Origin: Synchiropus splendidus
Lineage: Eukaryota; Chordata; Actinopteri; Syngnathiformes; Callionymidae
DNA: 64,000 nucleotides
Assembly (NCBI RefSeq): GCF_027744825.2
Contig: NW_026527055.1
Location: 744,001 to 808,000 of the forward strand
Reading direction: 5' to 3'
Below the pieces are notes generated by a model that searched no databases, had not been told where the DNA came from, and saw only the letters and a program-made list of their open reading frames with translations. Shown piece by piece: positions 35,221 to 46,006 of this stretch. A program made the translations under genes and the position numbers. Numbering within the stretch: position 1 is the stretch's first letter; each line of letters begins with the position of its first letter.

Positions 35221-35878
35221 AGCTTTTTTAGGTCTGCTAAACTTTTATAACAAATTCTTGCCGAACTTGTCTACTGTGCTGGCTCCATTACACAAGTTAC
35301 TGAGGAAAGATGAGAAATGGAGGTGGGAGATTGAGCAAGAAAAGGCTTTTTAACAGGCAAAGAAGTTACGACAAAGCAGTCAAGTGTTGGTTCATTACGA
35401 TGAACAAAAACAACTGGTACTGTCATGTGATACCTCACCTTATGGGGTGGGGGCAGTCTTGGCACACAGGCTGGAAGGGGGAGCAGAAAGGCCTATGGGT
35501 TATGCCTCGCGCACACCCACAGCAGCAGAAAAAAACTATTCGCAGTTGGATAAAGAGGGCTTAGAAGTCATTTTTGGGGTGCAGTACTTAACGTAAATTT
35601 GTGATTTGTACACAGACCGTAAGCCCTTAATCAGTCTGTTTCATGAAGGAAAAGCTGTGCCACACATTAGTTCTCAGAGGATCATGAGACGGGCTATTAT
35701 TTTAAGAACATATAAATATGCCATGGTGTACCGACGTGGACAGGACAATGCAAACGCAGATGCTCTGAGTAGACTTCCACTTCCAGAGAAACCTGGGGAT
35801 CCAGACTCAGAAGACCAGGAATTGATGGTAGAGCAGGATCAGAGTTCAGTGGTCAACTCGGAAGAGCTTCGTAAGTGA
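35221..35878 (+). pseudogene. Gypsy RNase H region
   Basis: Directly after the piggyBac copy comes the RT thumb/connection region (FLGLLNFY-type residues, 35221-35300). RNase H follows from 35384: [20 protein letters not shown] with the first catalytic Asp, and [20 protein letters not shown] with the Glu. A TAA at 35594-35596 stops it in frame. After a small deletion the same frame continues with LYTDRKPLISLF (next Asp) and NANADALSRLPLPEK (last Asp). It has a nonsense codon but little other damage. Confidence 0.82.
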
Positions 35879-35959
35879 ACCAGTAAAGACCTCGTACTTG
35901 CCCACTATGAAGCAACAGGAGCCGAGTGAACAAGATGGGTGTGTACTGTGGGCGTGTCG

Positions 35960-37425
35960 TGTGGTGATTCCGGAAAAAGGATGTGGTCTGATGTTGAAGC
36001 AGCATCAATTGCACCCTGAAATGAGTCAAATGAAGGGTTTGGCTCGTAGCTACATGTGGTGGCCTAATATAGACAGTGATATGAAAGTCTGGTCAAATCG
36101 TGTTCCACTTGTCAGGAACACCAGAACGCTTCGGCCTGTGCACCGCTGCACCCGTGGGAGTGGCCTGAAAACCGTGACGACGACTTCATGTTGATTATGC
36201 TGGGGCGTCCATGGGAAAGATGTTCTTGGTGGTGATTGATGCACATCCAAAGTGGTTGGAGGTCTACCCTGTTTCGTCAGCATCTGCAGTGGCTACTATG
36301 AACTGCTTGAGGGCCACTTTCAGCACTAATGGTATCCCAAAAATGATAGTGTCAGATAATGCCCAGTGTTTTGTGAGTGAACACACTAAAGAGTTTTTGG
36401 CACGCAATGGGATCACTCATGTCACATCTGCACCGCATCATCCTTCTTCTATTGGGATGGCAGAGAGAGTGATACAAACGTTCAAACAGTTGATGAAAAA
36501 AACATCGGGTGATTCTCTGGAAACCAAACTGAGTAGAGCTTTATTCAGTTATTGGATTACTTCACAGTCAACCACAGGACTGTCTCCTGCAGAAATGTTT
36601 ATGGGGAGGAAATTGAGGTGCATGTTGTATCTGATACACCCAAATATGAAGAAGAAAATGGAACCGAAACAGGCAAACCAGAAAGTTCAGCATGATCAAC
36701 ATGCTCAGTTCAGAAGTTTTCAGACAGGTGACCGGGTGTTTACGATTAACTATGGTTATGGGCCTAAGTGGATTCCAGGGTTAATACAGGAATGCACAGG
36801 ACCAGTCGCCTACACAGTGGCGCTGGGAAATGGGAAAACTGTAAGAAGACACGTAGACCAGGTTTTCAGTCGGTCCATTTTAAAAGGACAGAGACCCGCA
36901 CCCACTGTGGAGGATGTCGAAGTGGAGAATCCACTTGGGGTTGGGATCTCACTGGAGACTGAGACAAGTGAAGGGAACAGTGAAGAAGTCAGTTTTAAAC
37001 AAAAAAAAAAGCAGACAGACAGTGACATGGTAGGCTCACCGTCTCAAGGAAGAGTACGACCAAAAAGGACCAGGAATCCCCCAGTGTATCTGAAAGACTA
37101 TGTTCAAAAAGTGGAAGAGGAGTTTTGGACCAAGGTGCTTGCTATTTTCTTATTCTTTCTATGTTTTTGTTTAGTTTTGTTTAGGGTTAGTCGTTTAAGT
37201 TCCATTCTGTTTTATGACTATTTTTTTGTTTTATTAAGTTTTAGACTCGAAGTGTTTATGGTGGTTTTGGGGACATGGACTTTGGGAGAGAAGTTGGAAG
37301 ACGTGAATAATTTGAGGGGCAGGAGATGTTATCATGTGTCATGGGCTTATTTGGGGTCACAACTTGGGGGCGCTCTTGTTATGTTGCCGTGTCATCATCC
37401 GATTTGTTGGAAGTTGGAACCGTGA
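35960..37425 (+). pseudogene. Gypsy integrase
   Basis: The zinc-binding N-terminus is partly readable (KQHQLHPEMSQMKGLARSYM, about 35995-36060) but frameshifted before the two Cys. From 36211 a long frame carries the DDE core: VVIDAHPKWLEVYPVSS, then KMIVSDNAQCF (second Asp) and GMAERVIQTFKQLMKK (Glu). The first Asp lies just upstream in HVDYAG (about 36188). The C-terminal GPY-type region (FQTGDRVFTINYG, IQECTGPVAYTVAL) follows, and reading continues to 37425 through a hydrophobic stretch that overlaps the presumed 3' LTR. The core residues appear intact. Confidence 0.82.
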
Positions 37426-37600
37426 AAAAAACCTGCTGTGCTGATACCTCCTGTGTGTTTTCCTTTCAGCTTTGGCTATCAGAGGGCGTGTCTCTTCAAC
37501 CCACTTGGGAGAACGAATCAAATGTCCCGACCATCATTGAGCAGTGTTGCCAGGTTCGCGGACAGGAGCGCTCGAGGCCGAGGCGCTGGAAGGAGCAAAT
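37314..37600 (+). promoter_or_regulatory. Polypurine tract and presumed 3' LTR of Gypsy
   Basis: gaggggcaggaga (37314-37326) is immediately followed by tgttatcatg, the usual arrangement of a plus-strand primer tract and LTR start (TG). No second LTR copy exists in the window to prove the border. The right limit is unknown; a run of 18 A near 37610 marks where unrelated sequence begins. Confidence 0.5.
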
Positions 37601-38400
37601 TCAATCAGAAAAAAAAAAAAAAAAAACGCAAATACTATGCTTCAAGCAATGGTTTTATTTAAAACACATTTTCCACACAAACAGAAATTTCCTCCAGTCA
37701 GCCGACTGCCCTGGGAGAAGCTGCTGCCCGACGTCCACGCACGGAGCGCGACAAGCGCTGAGTTTCCTGCGATTAAATCCGTTCCTGCGCGGATGCGACA
37801 AGTCTCTGCCGTGACTGCAACGAGACCTCAGTCCTACCTGAAGTTTCCGTCGTCCAGATGAGCCGCTCCGCACCTCTTCAAGTCTCAAGCTTCTTCGCTT
37901 GGTGTGCCAGATTCGCCGCATGTGACAGGTAAGAATTTACAGGCAGACGGCGCCACTGCAGTTTACCGGATAAAGTCTGACATGCCTCGGTGCTCGACTG
38001 AAGCTAAACGGCGTTGCTCCCGTGAATAGGAGGATGTCGGCATCACTAGCTATGAAAGACCGGTGCGTCAGGACGGGCAACACTCGTTCTCCCCTGACTG
38101 CGATGAGACCTCAGTCCTGCCTGAAGTTTTCATGGTCCAGACGAGGCGCTCCGCTCGTCTTCAGGTCTCAAGCTTCATCTCTTGATGTGCCAGATGCCCC
38201 AGCTCCGGCTGTAATTTCACAATTACAGAGTCACTCACTCACGCCTTTGTAATTTCACAATTACAGAGTCACTCACTCACGCCTCTGTAATTTCACAATC
38301 ACATTTTGCGGAGTGCCCTGGCACTTCCAGTGAAGTAGAAAGGCTTGTGTAACATTCCTAGAATATGTTTGTGTCCAGCTGTCCCTGGAGCCTGCCTCCC
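37601..38400. repeat. Repeat patchwork with internal duplication and 38-bp tandem repeat
   Basis: After an A run (about 37610-37627) there are two related segments with the words gactgc[a/g]a[c/t]gagacctcagtcct, cctgaagttt and caagcttc (about 37812-37930 and 38095-38200), so a ~285-bp unit is duplicated. At 38211-38300 a 38-bp unit (gtaatttcacaattacagag, tcactcactcacgcct) is repeated 2.3 times. No protein family is recognised. The closeness to DIRS copy 3 suggests an element 5' region. Confidence 0.45.
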
Positions 38401-38640
38401 TCCCAAACAGTCCTGCAGCAGGGGGAAGAAATTATGAGCGGACCTCCGATCCTGGGGCGTCTCCTCAAAGCGTGGCTACTTCAAGGCTAGCAGGCAGTCC
38501 TCTGCCCCCCGAAGTGCAGTTCACTATTCGAAATGCTAAAGCAACCGCAACATTCAAAGCATATAATGCCAAAAGGGTGTGGACCGTCGTCTGTTGGGTA
38601 AACATCCACTGCTCGTCCAATTCATTCCGGACTATTCCTG
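38401..38640 (+). mobile_element. Block B fragment (DIRS-related)
   Basis: Matches 19130-19340 and 42790-43010: it contains cagcagggg[c/g]agaaattatgag, gcaggcagtcctctgcccccc and the recombinase N-terminal peptide (IRNAKATATFKAYNAKRVWT). It is truncated at both sides and joins DIRS copy 3 at tcattccggactattcctggcgcagttctgacac, which matches 15205-15240. Third copy of this block in the window. Confidence 0.65.
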
Positions 38641-40554
38641 GCGCAGTTCTGACACTCCACTGGCACTAGGACCGCACGTGGTCAGGTACAGAGCTTACTG
38701 CCAGGTGGAAGGTTTGGATTTGCAGCGTCGCTGGTCAAAAGGGCCGGGTTGAGCTCAGCCGTCCGGATCACAGCCGCGCTGATCATCGCTGCACCTCTTG
38801 GAGAGACCAGTCGGCTGCTCTCACCTCTGCTCCCTCCAAAACCGTAGGAAGAAAACTTTGTATCTAAAAGTATGCATCTAAACCAAAGTCTAACTTGAAT
38901 AAAAATAAGATGCATTATTTTGGTATCGGGTCCTGCCAAGTTGTCTTCCGGTTCCAGTTCCAGTCAGTGCGAACTCGAGTGGCAGCTCTCCGGCTTCAAA
39001 AATGTGTTTTTGGTTGACATCAGGAGACCAAGCAGTATAGTAACGGTCTCTCTGCCTCCTTATCCCTCAGGCCAGAACTGTGCCTGGGGAAGTTTCTGGA
39101 GCCAGTGAGTTTAGTTTTTCCTCAATTTTGCCACAATAAGAAGCATAGGCGTCAAAGAACTCTTTCCTGTCTCTCAACAGATCCCGGTTCCAGCCAAAGG
39201 TCAGGAGAGTTTCAAGTCTGGCATTAACTCTTATTATTCCGCAGACTCACCAGTTTCCAACAGATTTTGGAGATTCAACAGTCCGTCGGCATGGTGCTCT
39301 GCTCGCACCGCCTCCTCCACACAAAGGCGCCGCCCGGAGGCAGCAGCCGTATAATAGCTGCGCTGATCATTGCTGCTCCTCTTGGAGAGACCAGTTAGCT
39401 GCTCTCACCTCTGCTCTCTCCAAAAGCGTAGGAAGAACTTTGTATCTAAAACTATGCATCGAAACCAAAGTCTAACTTGAATAAAAAATAAGATCCATTA
39501 CTTTGGTATCGGGTCTGTTTCTTCTCTGCCCAAAATTAGGGTTTATCACCCGTCAAGTTTTCTCCTGGTTCCAGTCAGTGTGAACTCCCGCTTCAAAAAT
39601 TCGTTTTTTTTTGACATGATCTCAGGAGACAGAGCATTATAGTAACGGTCTCTATCCCTGACGACAGAACTGTCCCTGGGGAAGTTTCTGGAGCCAAGAA
39701 GTTATGTTTTTCTTCAGCTTCGCCACAATAAGAAGCATAGGCGTCAAATAACTCTTTCCCGTCTCTCAACAGATCCCGGTTCCAGCCGAAAGTTGGGAGA
39801 GTTTCTATTCTGCCATTAACTCTTTTTATTCCTCAGACTCGGCAGTTTCCAGCAGGGGTCGCCACAGGACCATGAAAGCCACCACTTCAGAGGATCACAC
39901 AGTAGGAGCTGCATGCCAGACATGTTCTGTTCTCAGCTCCCTTGTATGATGTCTTATGCGATGTCTGTCTGTGATTCTGTTCTCTGCAGCCCTCCAAACC
40001 TCACAGAGCCAGGCAGGACATCATCATCTACAGAGTCATCTCTTTCTGAGGATGAGTGGGCCGGTCCCTCGGCTCTCAATCTTAGGAGAGTTGCAGTGTC
40101 AGATAAAGGTACACTGCAAGTTTGGGACCCTACTTCCCCAGCTGACAAAAGCGAGTCTGTTTTTGAAGAACATTGGGCGCTGAGCACCGATGGCCCTTTC
40201 GACCAGGACCTGCCCCGGAGGCCGGGTCCGCTCCTGTGCTCAGGGCGCCTGTCTTGACAGTGTATCTTCCGAATTGAACGTGCCTGTCTCCTCATCTGCC
40301 CATTTGGATCGAGAAGATACTCGGTTATTGACACGCCCTTCAGTTTCACAGTCAAACCCCAGGTTCTGCGAGACCACGTGGACGTGGGTGAACTCAGAGA
40401 ACCAGCGGTCATTTCTGATGGAGGAGGTCCGCGCTCTCCTGTCAAAGGAAGTAATCGAGCTAGTGCCAAAGCGATCTTCTTACACTGGGTTTTACTCCTG
40501 GTACTTTCTGAAACCCAAGAAGACAGGAGAGTGGAGAACTGTTCTGGACCTCAG

Positions 40555-40915
40555 TGGATCTTGATCTTGCAGACGCCTACCTCCACAACACGGTTTGGCA
40601 GAGTCAGAGGAAGTTTTTCCGGTTTGGGCTCGAGGGTCAGGTATAATACAGCACTCTAGTGCCTCGCACCTTCGCAAAGTGCGTGGAGGCGGGGCTCGAT
40701 CCATTAAGAAGACAAGGTCTGCGAATTCTGACGTACTTGGACTACTTGTTGATTCTAGCCAGGTCGAAACAGGAGTCATGAGCACACCAGCTTGGTGTTG
40801 GAGCACATCGTGCTATTGAGGCTCAGAGTAAACCTCCTGAAAAGCGCACTCCCAGTCAGAGTCCCAGTCCCAGACAGAGCATGACGTTTGTGGGGGTCAT
40901 GCTGGACTCAGTCTG
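40555..40915 (+). pseudogene. DIRS reverse transcriptase fragment, copy 3
   Basis: Readable as DLADAYLHNTVWQ-type residues, then FAKCVEAGLDPLRRQGLRIL-like sequence, then a catalytic box Y-L-D-Y with the same Tyr as copy 1. A stop (gagtcatga) and frameshifts follow. The piece ends with FVGVMLDSVW, after which the element is deleted. Confidence 0.7.
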
Positions 40916-41199
40916 GACTCAGAAGGCCTCCTGTTTGCCCTTCCTCCTCCTTGCCTTCTTCTTTCTCTGATGAGGAGAATTCAGCTGCCGAGAGTGAGAA
41001 TGATTGTCGTAGCTCCAGACAGCTCCAGCTGGTATCCAGAGATGTGTCAAATCCGGATCAAAGGGCCCTGGGAGTTCCCTCCATCGATGTCAGCGCTTCT
41101 GCAAGCATCAGGAACCCCGAGGGCTCCCCCAATACTCGGACGACCCCTCAAGGTTTGGCTTCACCAGGGTTAACAATCAGTCACACGTCCCCTGATGTC

Positions 41200-42000
41200 C
41201 AATAGACTGTTCAGAACGCTAAAGCTCCGTCAACCCTCAGAGCATACAATACTAATTCGACAATTTTTTTTCCCGGTGGTGTGGTACCCAGTCAGCCTCC
41301 CCAGAATCGGCCCCTTAATTTTCTCCTTCATCTGGTTAACAATGGTCGGAGCAGAGCTACATTACGGGTTCATGTAGCAGCCCTTTCCATGCCAGACAAT
41401 GGTCCGGACGGCCACCCCATCGGCGAGCATCGTCTAGTGAGCCGTTTCATGAGAGGTGTGAAAAGGCTTAGACCTACCTCAAGACCTTTATGTCACTACT
41501 GGTACCTGCAGCTGGTACTCAATTCTCTGTCTGAAGCCCCTTTTGAGCCACTTGGTCAGGCCTCCCAGGAGCTAGCATGAGTTAGCAGCACGAGGAGCAT
41601 GAGCGTTTACACAAAATGTGTCCGGTTAGAGCGCAAAAAGCTAAACTGGATTGAGTCCCACCCTTCAGAAAGACGGACAGTCTGTGGGTGGCTCTCGCAG
41701 GTGGTAATAAGGGGCAGGCACTGTCCCCTCACAGGTTGTCACATTGGCTTAGAATTGCCATGATGAAAGCCTATGAGACAGCGGGAAAACAGTCACAGGA
41801 ATCCCTGAGAGCACAGTCGATCTGAGGCCAGGCAACATCTGTGGCTGCTTTCAAGGCAGTATCTCTGTCAGAAATCTGCCAGGCAGCTTCTTGGTCATCA
41901 ATCTCTACTTTTGCTGACCACTATTTTTCTGATGTGTCTGCATCCTCCTTCCCTCTTTTCTTTCTGTCTTCAGGAGCAGCCGAACCCAGCGATCAGTAGG
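41200..42000 (+). pseudogene. DIRS tyrosine recombinase, copy 3
   Basis: This copy keeps the N-terminal core-binding part lost from copies 1 and 2: PLNFLLHLVNNGRSRATLRV, then IGEHRLVSRFMRGVKRLRPT and LNSLSEAPFEPLGQASQELA (41290-41580). A deletion follows. The catalytic part resumes near 41600 (ERLHKMCPVRAQKA). The H-x-x-R box is destroyed, with His changed to Gln and Arg to a stop at about 41820. The C-terminal STFADHYF region follows. Confidence 0.75.
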
Positions 42001-42180
42001 CCCTCTTTCACAGCACTGGCTCGGGGACACCAGTATCTGCTTCATTCCAGTGCTGTGGAGTGTGCAGCGTGCCGAGATCCACAGGATTCCTGCATCACTA
42101 TCTGTTCATTTGTGAATAAACTCCCTCTTTCTTGCTCACCTCAGACTAGAACCCTGACTGTAGCTGCTCAGTAAATATTT

Positions 42181-43820
42181 TTTTCTCTCTGTATGGAGGA
42201 TTGTTAATGCCACTATCTATTTCAGCCGTATAGTGGCTAAAAGAGGGCAACGCAGTTCCTGCTGATCCAGAGTGTAAGTTACACTCCATATATGAGGGGT
42301 TGTTAATGCCACTTTTATTTCAGCTTAAGGTGGCAAAGGCGAGGCAGCAGCTCCTGCCACCCAGAGTGTAAAATTACACCCCATGTATGAGGGGTTGTTA
42401 ATGCTCCATCTCCACAACCCATTCATTCTGGCTGGATAGACCCTGGGCGTGGCGGTGGCGCAGCAACTCTCATAAACAGGTCCGGTGTGAGGCCCTGGCC
42501 ATCCGAGATATCGACAATACCCTGGGCACACCACCTTCCATCATACCAAAGCAACATTCGTTTCGTGCAGCAAAATGTGGATCTCCTTGACGGCCGTCTG
42601 GCAAAGGAGCCGGCGGTGCCAGTCAGACGTCCGGTATGGACGGCCATGGTAATTGCCCATGGTTCTCAGGTCAGGCCACATTGCAAGGCTGGCGGTTAAG
42701 CCTTGTGGTCAAGATGACCTCATAGGTGTTCCAGAGTCCCGGGAGGTGTTCTGGAGTACTCACACGAGGGTGTGCTGCAACCTGTTCAAGTCCTGCAAAC
42801 AGTCCTGCATCAGTGGGCAGAAATTATGAGGGGACCGCCGATCCTGGGCCGTCCCCTCAAAGCATGGCTACTTCAAGGCTAGCAGGCAGTCCTCTGCCCC
42901 CGAGGTGCAGTTCACTATTCGAAATGCTAAATCACCCGCAACACTCAAAGCATATAATGCTCAATGGGTGTGGACTGCTATCCGTTGGGTAAACATCCAC
43001 TGCTAGTCCAGTTCTTGCAGGGATCTTGAAGACTCAGACCCACTTCCAGATGCATCTGGCCCTATTGGGATCTTCAATTGGCATTAAAGTCTCTCTCTGA
43101 AGCTCCCTTCGAGCCACTTGATCAGACAGCTTTGGAGCTGGTGGCTGGCAAAGCAGCTCTCCTCCTGGTCCTGGCCTCCATCAGGATGGTTTGGACAACT
43201 ATGGGCCTTCTCGATTAGTCGTTTTTCCCAAATTTCTTTGTGCGTCTTCTGAGGTAACAAATGAATGATGAGAACCACTGGAGCTTGTACAAGGTGTGGC
43301 CCGTGAGTGCACTGAGAGCTAGTCTGAATGGAGTCAAGGCCTTCAGGAAAACAAATCAGCTATGGGTGACTCTGACAGGTGGTGAAAAGGGGCAACATCG
43401 ATAGCAGCCTTCAGAGGAGTTTCTTTGGCAGAAACCTACCAAGCAGCCTCCGGGACTTCCGCCTCAACTTTTGCAGATTTCTATTTGTCTGACGTAGCAG
43501 CTTCTTCTTTGCCTCACGTTGTCCTGTTAACAGGTGCTTCCAGCAGCTCTGGCCAATAGATGAAAGAATCATTCTCTTCCGCAGCGCTTCGTCATGGGCC
43601 AAACGTTTCTCCACTGGCGGTTTCTCCCTCCAAATATGGACGGTTATTAGTGCCTAGTTCTTCCACGTTGGGCTCAAACTAGTGCTGTGGCTGTGGGATG
43701 GCGTCAGGTTCCCCTGTGTAGTTGCCGGAGAAGGGAAGCACCTGATTTGGCAACGAGAGGGCCCCAGGGGGATGTCCAGACCCACTGTATGGAGGGTTAT
43801 TGGTGCCACTTCACTACATT
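42181..43820 (+). mobile_element. Second DIRS-related block (block B), copy 2
   Basis: Same order and content as 18531-20317. The motif g[a/g]ttgttaatg[c/g]c recurs at about 42198, 42298 and 42393, spaced about 100 bp. Then come cttgacggccgtctggcaaaggagc, the recombinase N-terminal peptide (near 42915-42980), and a tail with ctcttccgcagcgcttcgtcatgggcc and atatggacggttattagtgcc. Another terminal-type motif ggagggttattggtgccac (43792) closes it. Copy 1 ends in satellite, while this copy ends in unrelated sequence at about 43820. Confidence 0.6.
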
Positions 43821-44770
43821 CGGACTAACAACATTTTGCGCGACCTTGGGGGTGAGGTCGTTGGTGCAAGACATTGAGTAGGCCGGACTGGCGTGAGACC
43901 TGGCGTTTGGAGATAGCAGCAGGTCTCTTGGCACGCCACCACTCTGTGATTAGAGACAGGCCACTCAATCTTCACCTACGGTCAATCTTCACCTACTTTC
44001 GTGACGCTTCTCTAGTCAAGTTGACCTGCCTGGCGAACCTGGAGTTACGGGCGGAGCCCCGACTAGCTCATCTCTACGTTAGCCTCAGGTTCTCCCATCT
44101 CTGCTACACCCGAACTTTGGTCATTGAGGGATGGGACAGGCGACGGAGCCCTCCAGCTGGGTCATGCGAGGTGCCTGGCGGAGGTGCATCCATCACCATG
44201 TGGCCTCCTCTTCTACTACTTCTACTGCTCGGTCAAGTTCTTGGTCCGTGTGAGAGACCAGCAGGTGAAGCGAGGGCTTTGCCCTCTGACCACAATATTC
44301 CTCCCATCTCTGCTGCACTCGGACTATGGTCAAAGAGAGATGGAAAAAAGGAACGATTGAAAACTTCCAGGATAGGTCATAGGGAGTGGACCTGTGGGGG
44401 TATATCCATCACCATCACATCAGTGGCTTCATTGGTCAGTTGTTCCCAGATCTCTACAACTGTCTTGGTAACAAGTTAAGCGTGGAGGCAACATTTGGAA
44501 ATATGGGAAGCACTCACACTACTAAGGTCTTCCAGAGTCCCGATGTCTGCAATAGCATGCAGCAAGGGTTTGACATTGGACAGATAAAGCTCTGTCACTG
44601 GTCAAATGCAGCATCTGTACCAGGCCAAACATGACTATCATTTGGACATTCTGGAAGTGACAACGCTTCCTCAAGACTGTTAATATGATATGAGCTTGCA
44701 TGGTCAAGGGACATGTGCAACCAGTGCTTGGGCACAGTCTGTTATTTGTTCTTGTGCTGATACATCAGAT
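43821..44770. other. Unassigned segment
   Basis: No family is recognised. A plus-strand frame at 43874-44479 (201 codons) and others overlapping it have no motif I can name. The words ccatcaccat and cggtcaagttcttggtc suggest old repeated DNA, not an exon. The segment separates DIRS-type repeats from the CENP-C-like gene, so it may hold that gene's 3' flank. Confidence 0.3.
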
Positions 44771-45087
44771 GTCAACATGCCAGTGAGTTATAATTAAGGA
44801 CCAAAAATAGAGTTTGGCAACAGGTGGTTTTCAAACCTGCTTCACTGACATAAGTACATACAACTTGAAAATTAATCAAATCATACTGGAAGCAAAGTGA
44901 ACAAAGAATTTTACTGAAGTCATGAGGGCGTTGCGACCCAAAAAACGTTTTTGACAACTTAATAACAATAAAACCTTGACTTTTACCAAAATGATATGCA
45001 GTAAAAAGTCCTATTCTGTATAAACACAACACTGAAAGACAGAACTGCTTCACAGAAAAGTGAACTATTTACAAAACTATGACAAAA
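44771..45087. other. 3' flank of the CENP-C-like gene
   Basis: A+T-rich sequence without recognised gene or repeat. No AATAAA is visible on the minus strand close to the stop at 45088, so the polyadenylation site is not located. Confidence 0.4.
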
Positions 45088-46006
45088 CTAAACAACTGTA
45101 GTCACCAAAGATACACAAAATGTACATCTGCATACGTCTCCATCAGCCTGGACTTGTATCCTGGTGAAGAAGAGGGCTGCAGGCAGAGTGGTGAGGTTGT
45201 GAATGCTGTAGGTGTGGCCTGGTGGAGAAAAGACAAGTGAGCGCTGAGAAAATGATGGGTCATCTGTTTGTGTTGCACATATGTATCGAGATGTCTGTGA
45301 GCGTGAGGGCATGCGTACGGTCCACAGTCTTTATCTTCCATGAGAGTGGACCGAACCTCTTGAGAAAAGCGTTTGTTGCATTTTGTATGAAAAGTGACAT
45401 AAAAAAAAAGTTTAATTTATTGATGCTGTTGAAAAAAGTCAATCCCTCTCAGGAAAACGTTCAGCAGAGAAGTGAAGGAGTTTACAGTGCAATCCCAGGA
45501 CTCATTCATTATCTACAGTTCTTTCCTTCGAGGGTCTCAGTGGGGCTGCAGCTGGTCCCAGCCACATCAGAGAACCACTTTCCCACATGGCTGCCACAAC
45601 TCTTCTGTATTAGTATAATATATTTTATCAGCAGTGGGAAAAACTCTTCAAGTCAATACAGATCATTTTGACTTTGGTTTCACCAGAATGTATTTTGTGG
45701 CAGAGGTCCTTACCACATGGCACGATGAAGGAGTGACCCGGTATGAAGCAAGACTCTTGTAGATTGATGGTCACCTTCAAAGTACTTGTTGACAAGTGGA
45801 ACACCTTTACAGTGATGAAATAAAACGAAACTTTTTTTGTTATTTGAAACAAAAAATCAAACATTTTGGAAAAACAGGAGGTAGAAGAGTGACTGACTGT
45901 GGTGGCGCTGTGATCCACACAGACAGGTTTCTTCATGTAGGAGCCGAGAATGAACATCCCACTTGAAACCGTTCCATTGTTGCTGTCCTCCATGATGCCC
46001 AACGCT
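45088..46006 (-). CDS. Mif2/CENP-C-type cupin exons
   Basis: Exons 46006-45898, 45804-45714 and 45218-45088 join in phase: the codon for the Gly in PCGHT spans the last junction. All donors and acceptors are consensus (gtcagt, gtaagg; ctccctcag, ctgtaaag, ctccaccag). The product has the cupin strands TLKVTINLQES, FIPGHSFIVPCG and YSIHNLTTLPAALFFT. CENP-C proteins usually end right after the strand equivalent to ALFFT. Here the frame adds about 25 residues, Cys- and Val-rich, to the stop at 45088. Confidence 0.65.

Larger units (their letters stand above)
28651..37600 (+). mobile_element. Ty3/Gypsy LTR retrotransposon, interrupted by three insertions
   Basis: Plus-strand order is gag (28708-29660), protease (about 29620-29976), RT (32797-33160 and 33318-33600), RNase H (35221-35878), integrase (about 35960-36880), then the purine tract gaggggcaggaga (37314-37326) followed by tgttatcatg, a plausible 3' LTR start. 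The order RT-RNase H-integrase is that of Gypsy. Interruptions are an L2 LINE (about 30070-32746), a short LINE/SINE tail (about 33156-33311) and a piggyBac element (33596-35216). No 5' LTR is found: gag begins within 60 bp of the satellite, so the left end is truncated. Confidence 0.88.
38641..42180 (+). mobile_element. DIRS-like retroelement, copy 3 (rearranged)
   Basis: Collinear with copies 1 and 2 but with deletions and one local duplication. The stretch from gctgatcatcgctg through tatgcatctaaaccaaagtctaacttgaataaaaa occurs at 38775-38910 and again at 39360-39495. RT lies at about 40555-40870. RNase H is missing: RT sequence jumps at about 40915 to a later region (GLLFALPPP-like residues). 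The recombinase lies at 41200-42000. It ends at ctgtatggaggattgttaatgccac (42190), leading into block B as in copy 2. Confidence 0.75.

Noticed and set aside
43874..44479. A 201-codon plus-strand gene.
   Set aside because: No recognisable domain, overlapping frames of similar length, and repeat-like surroundings. Left as unassigned.
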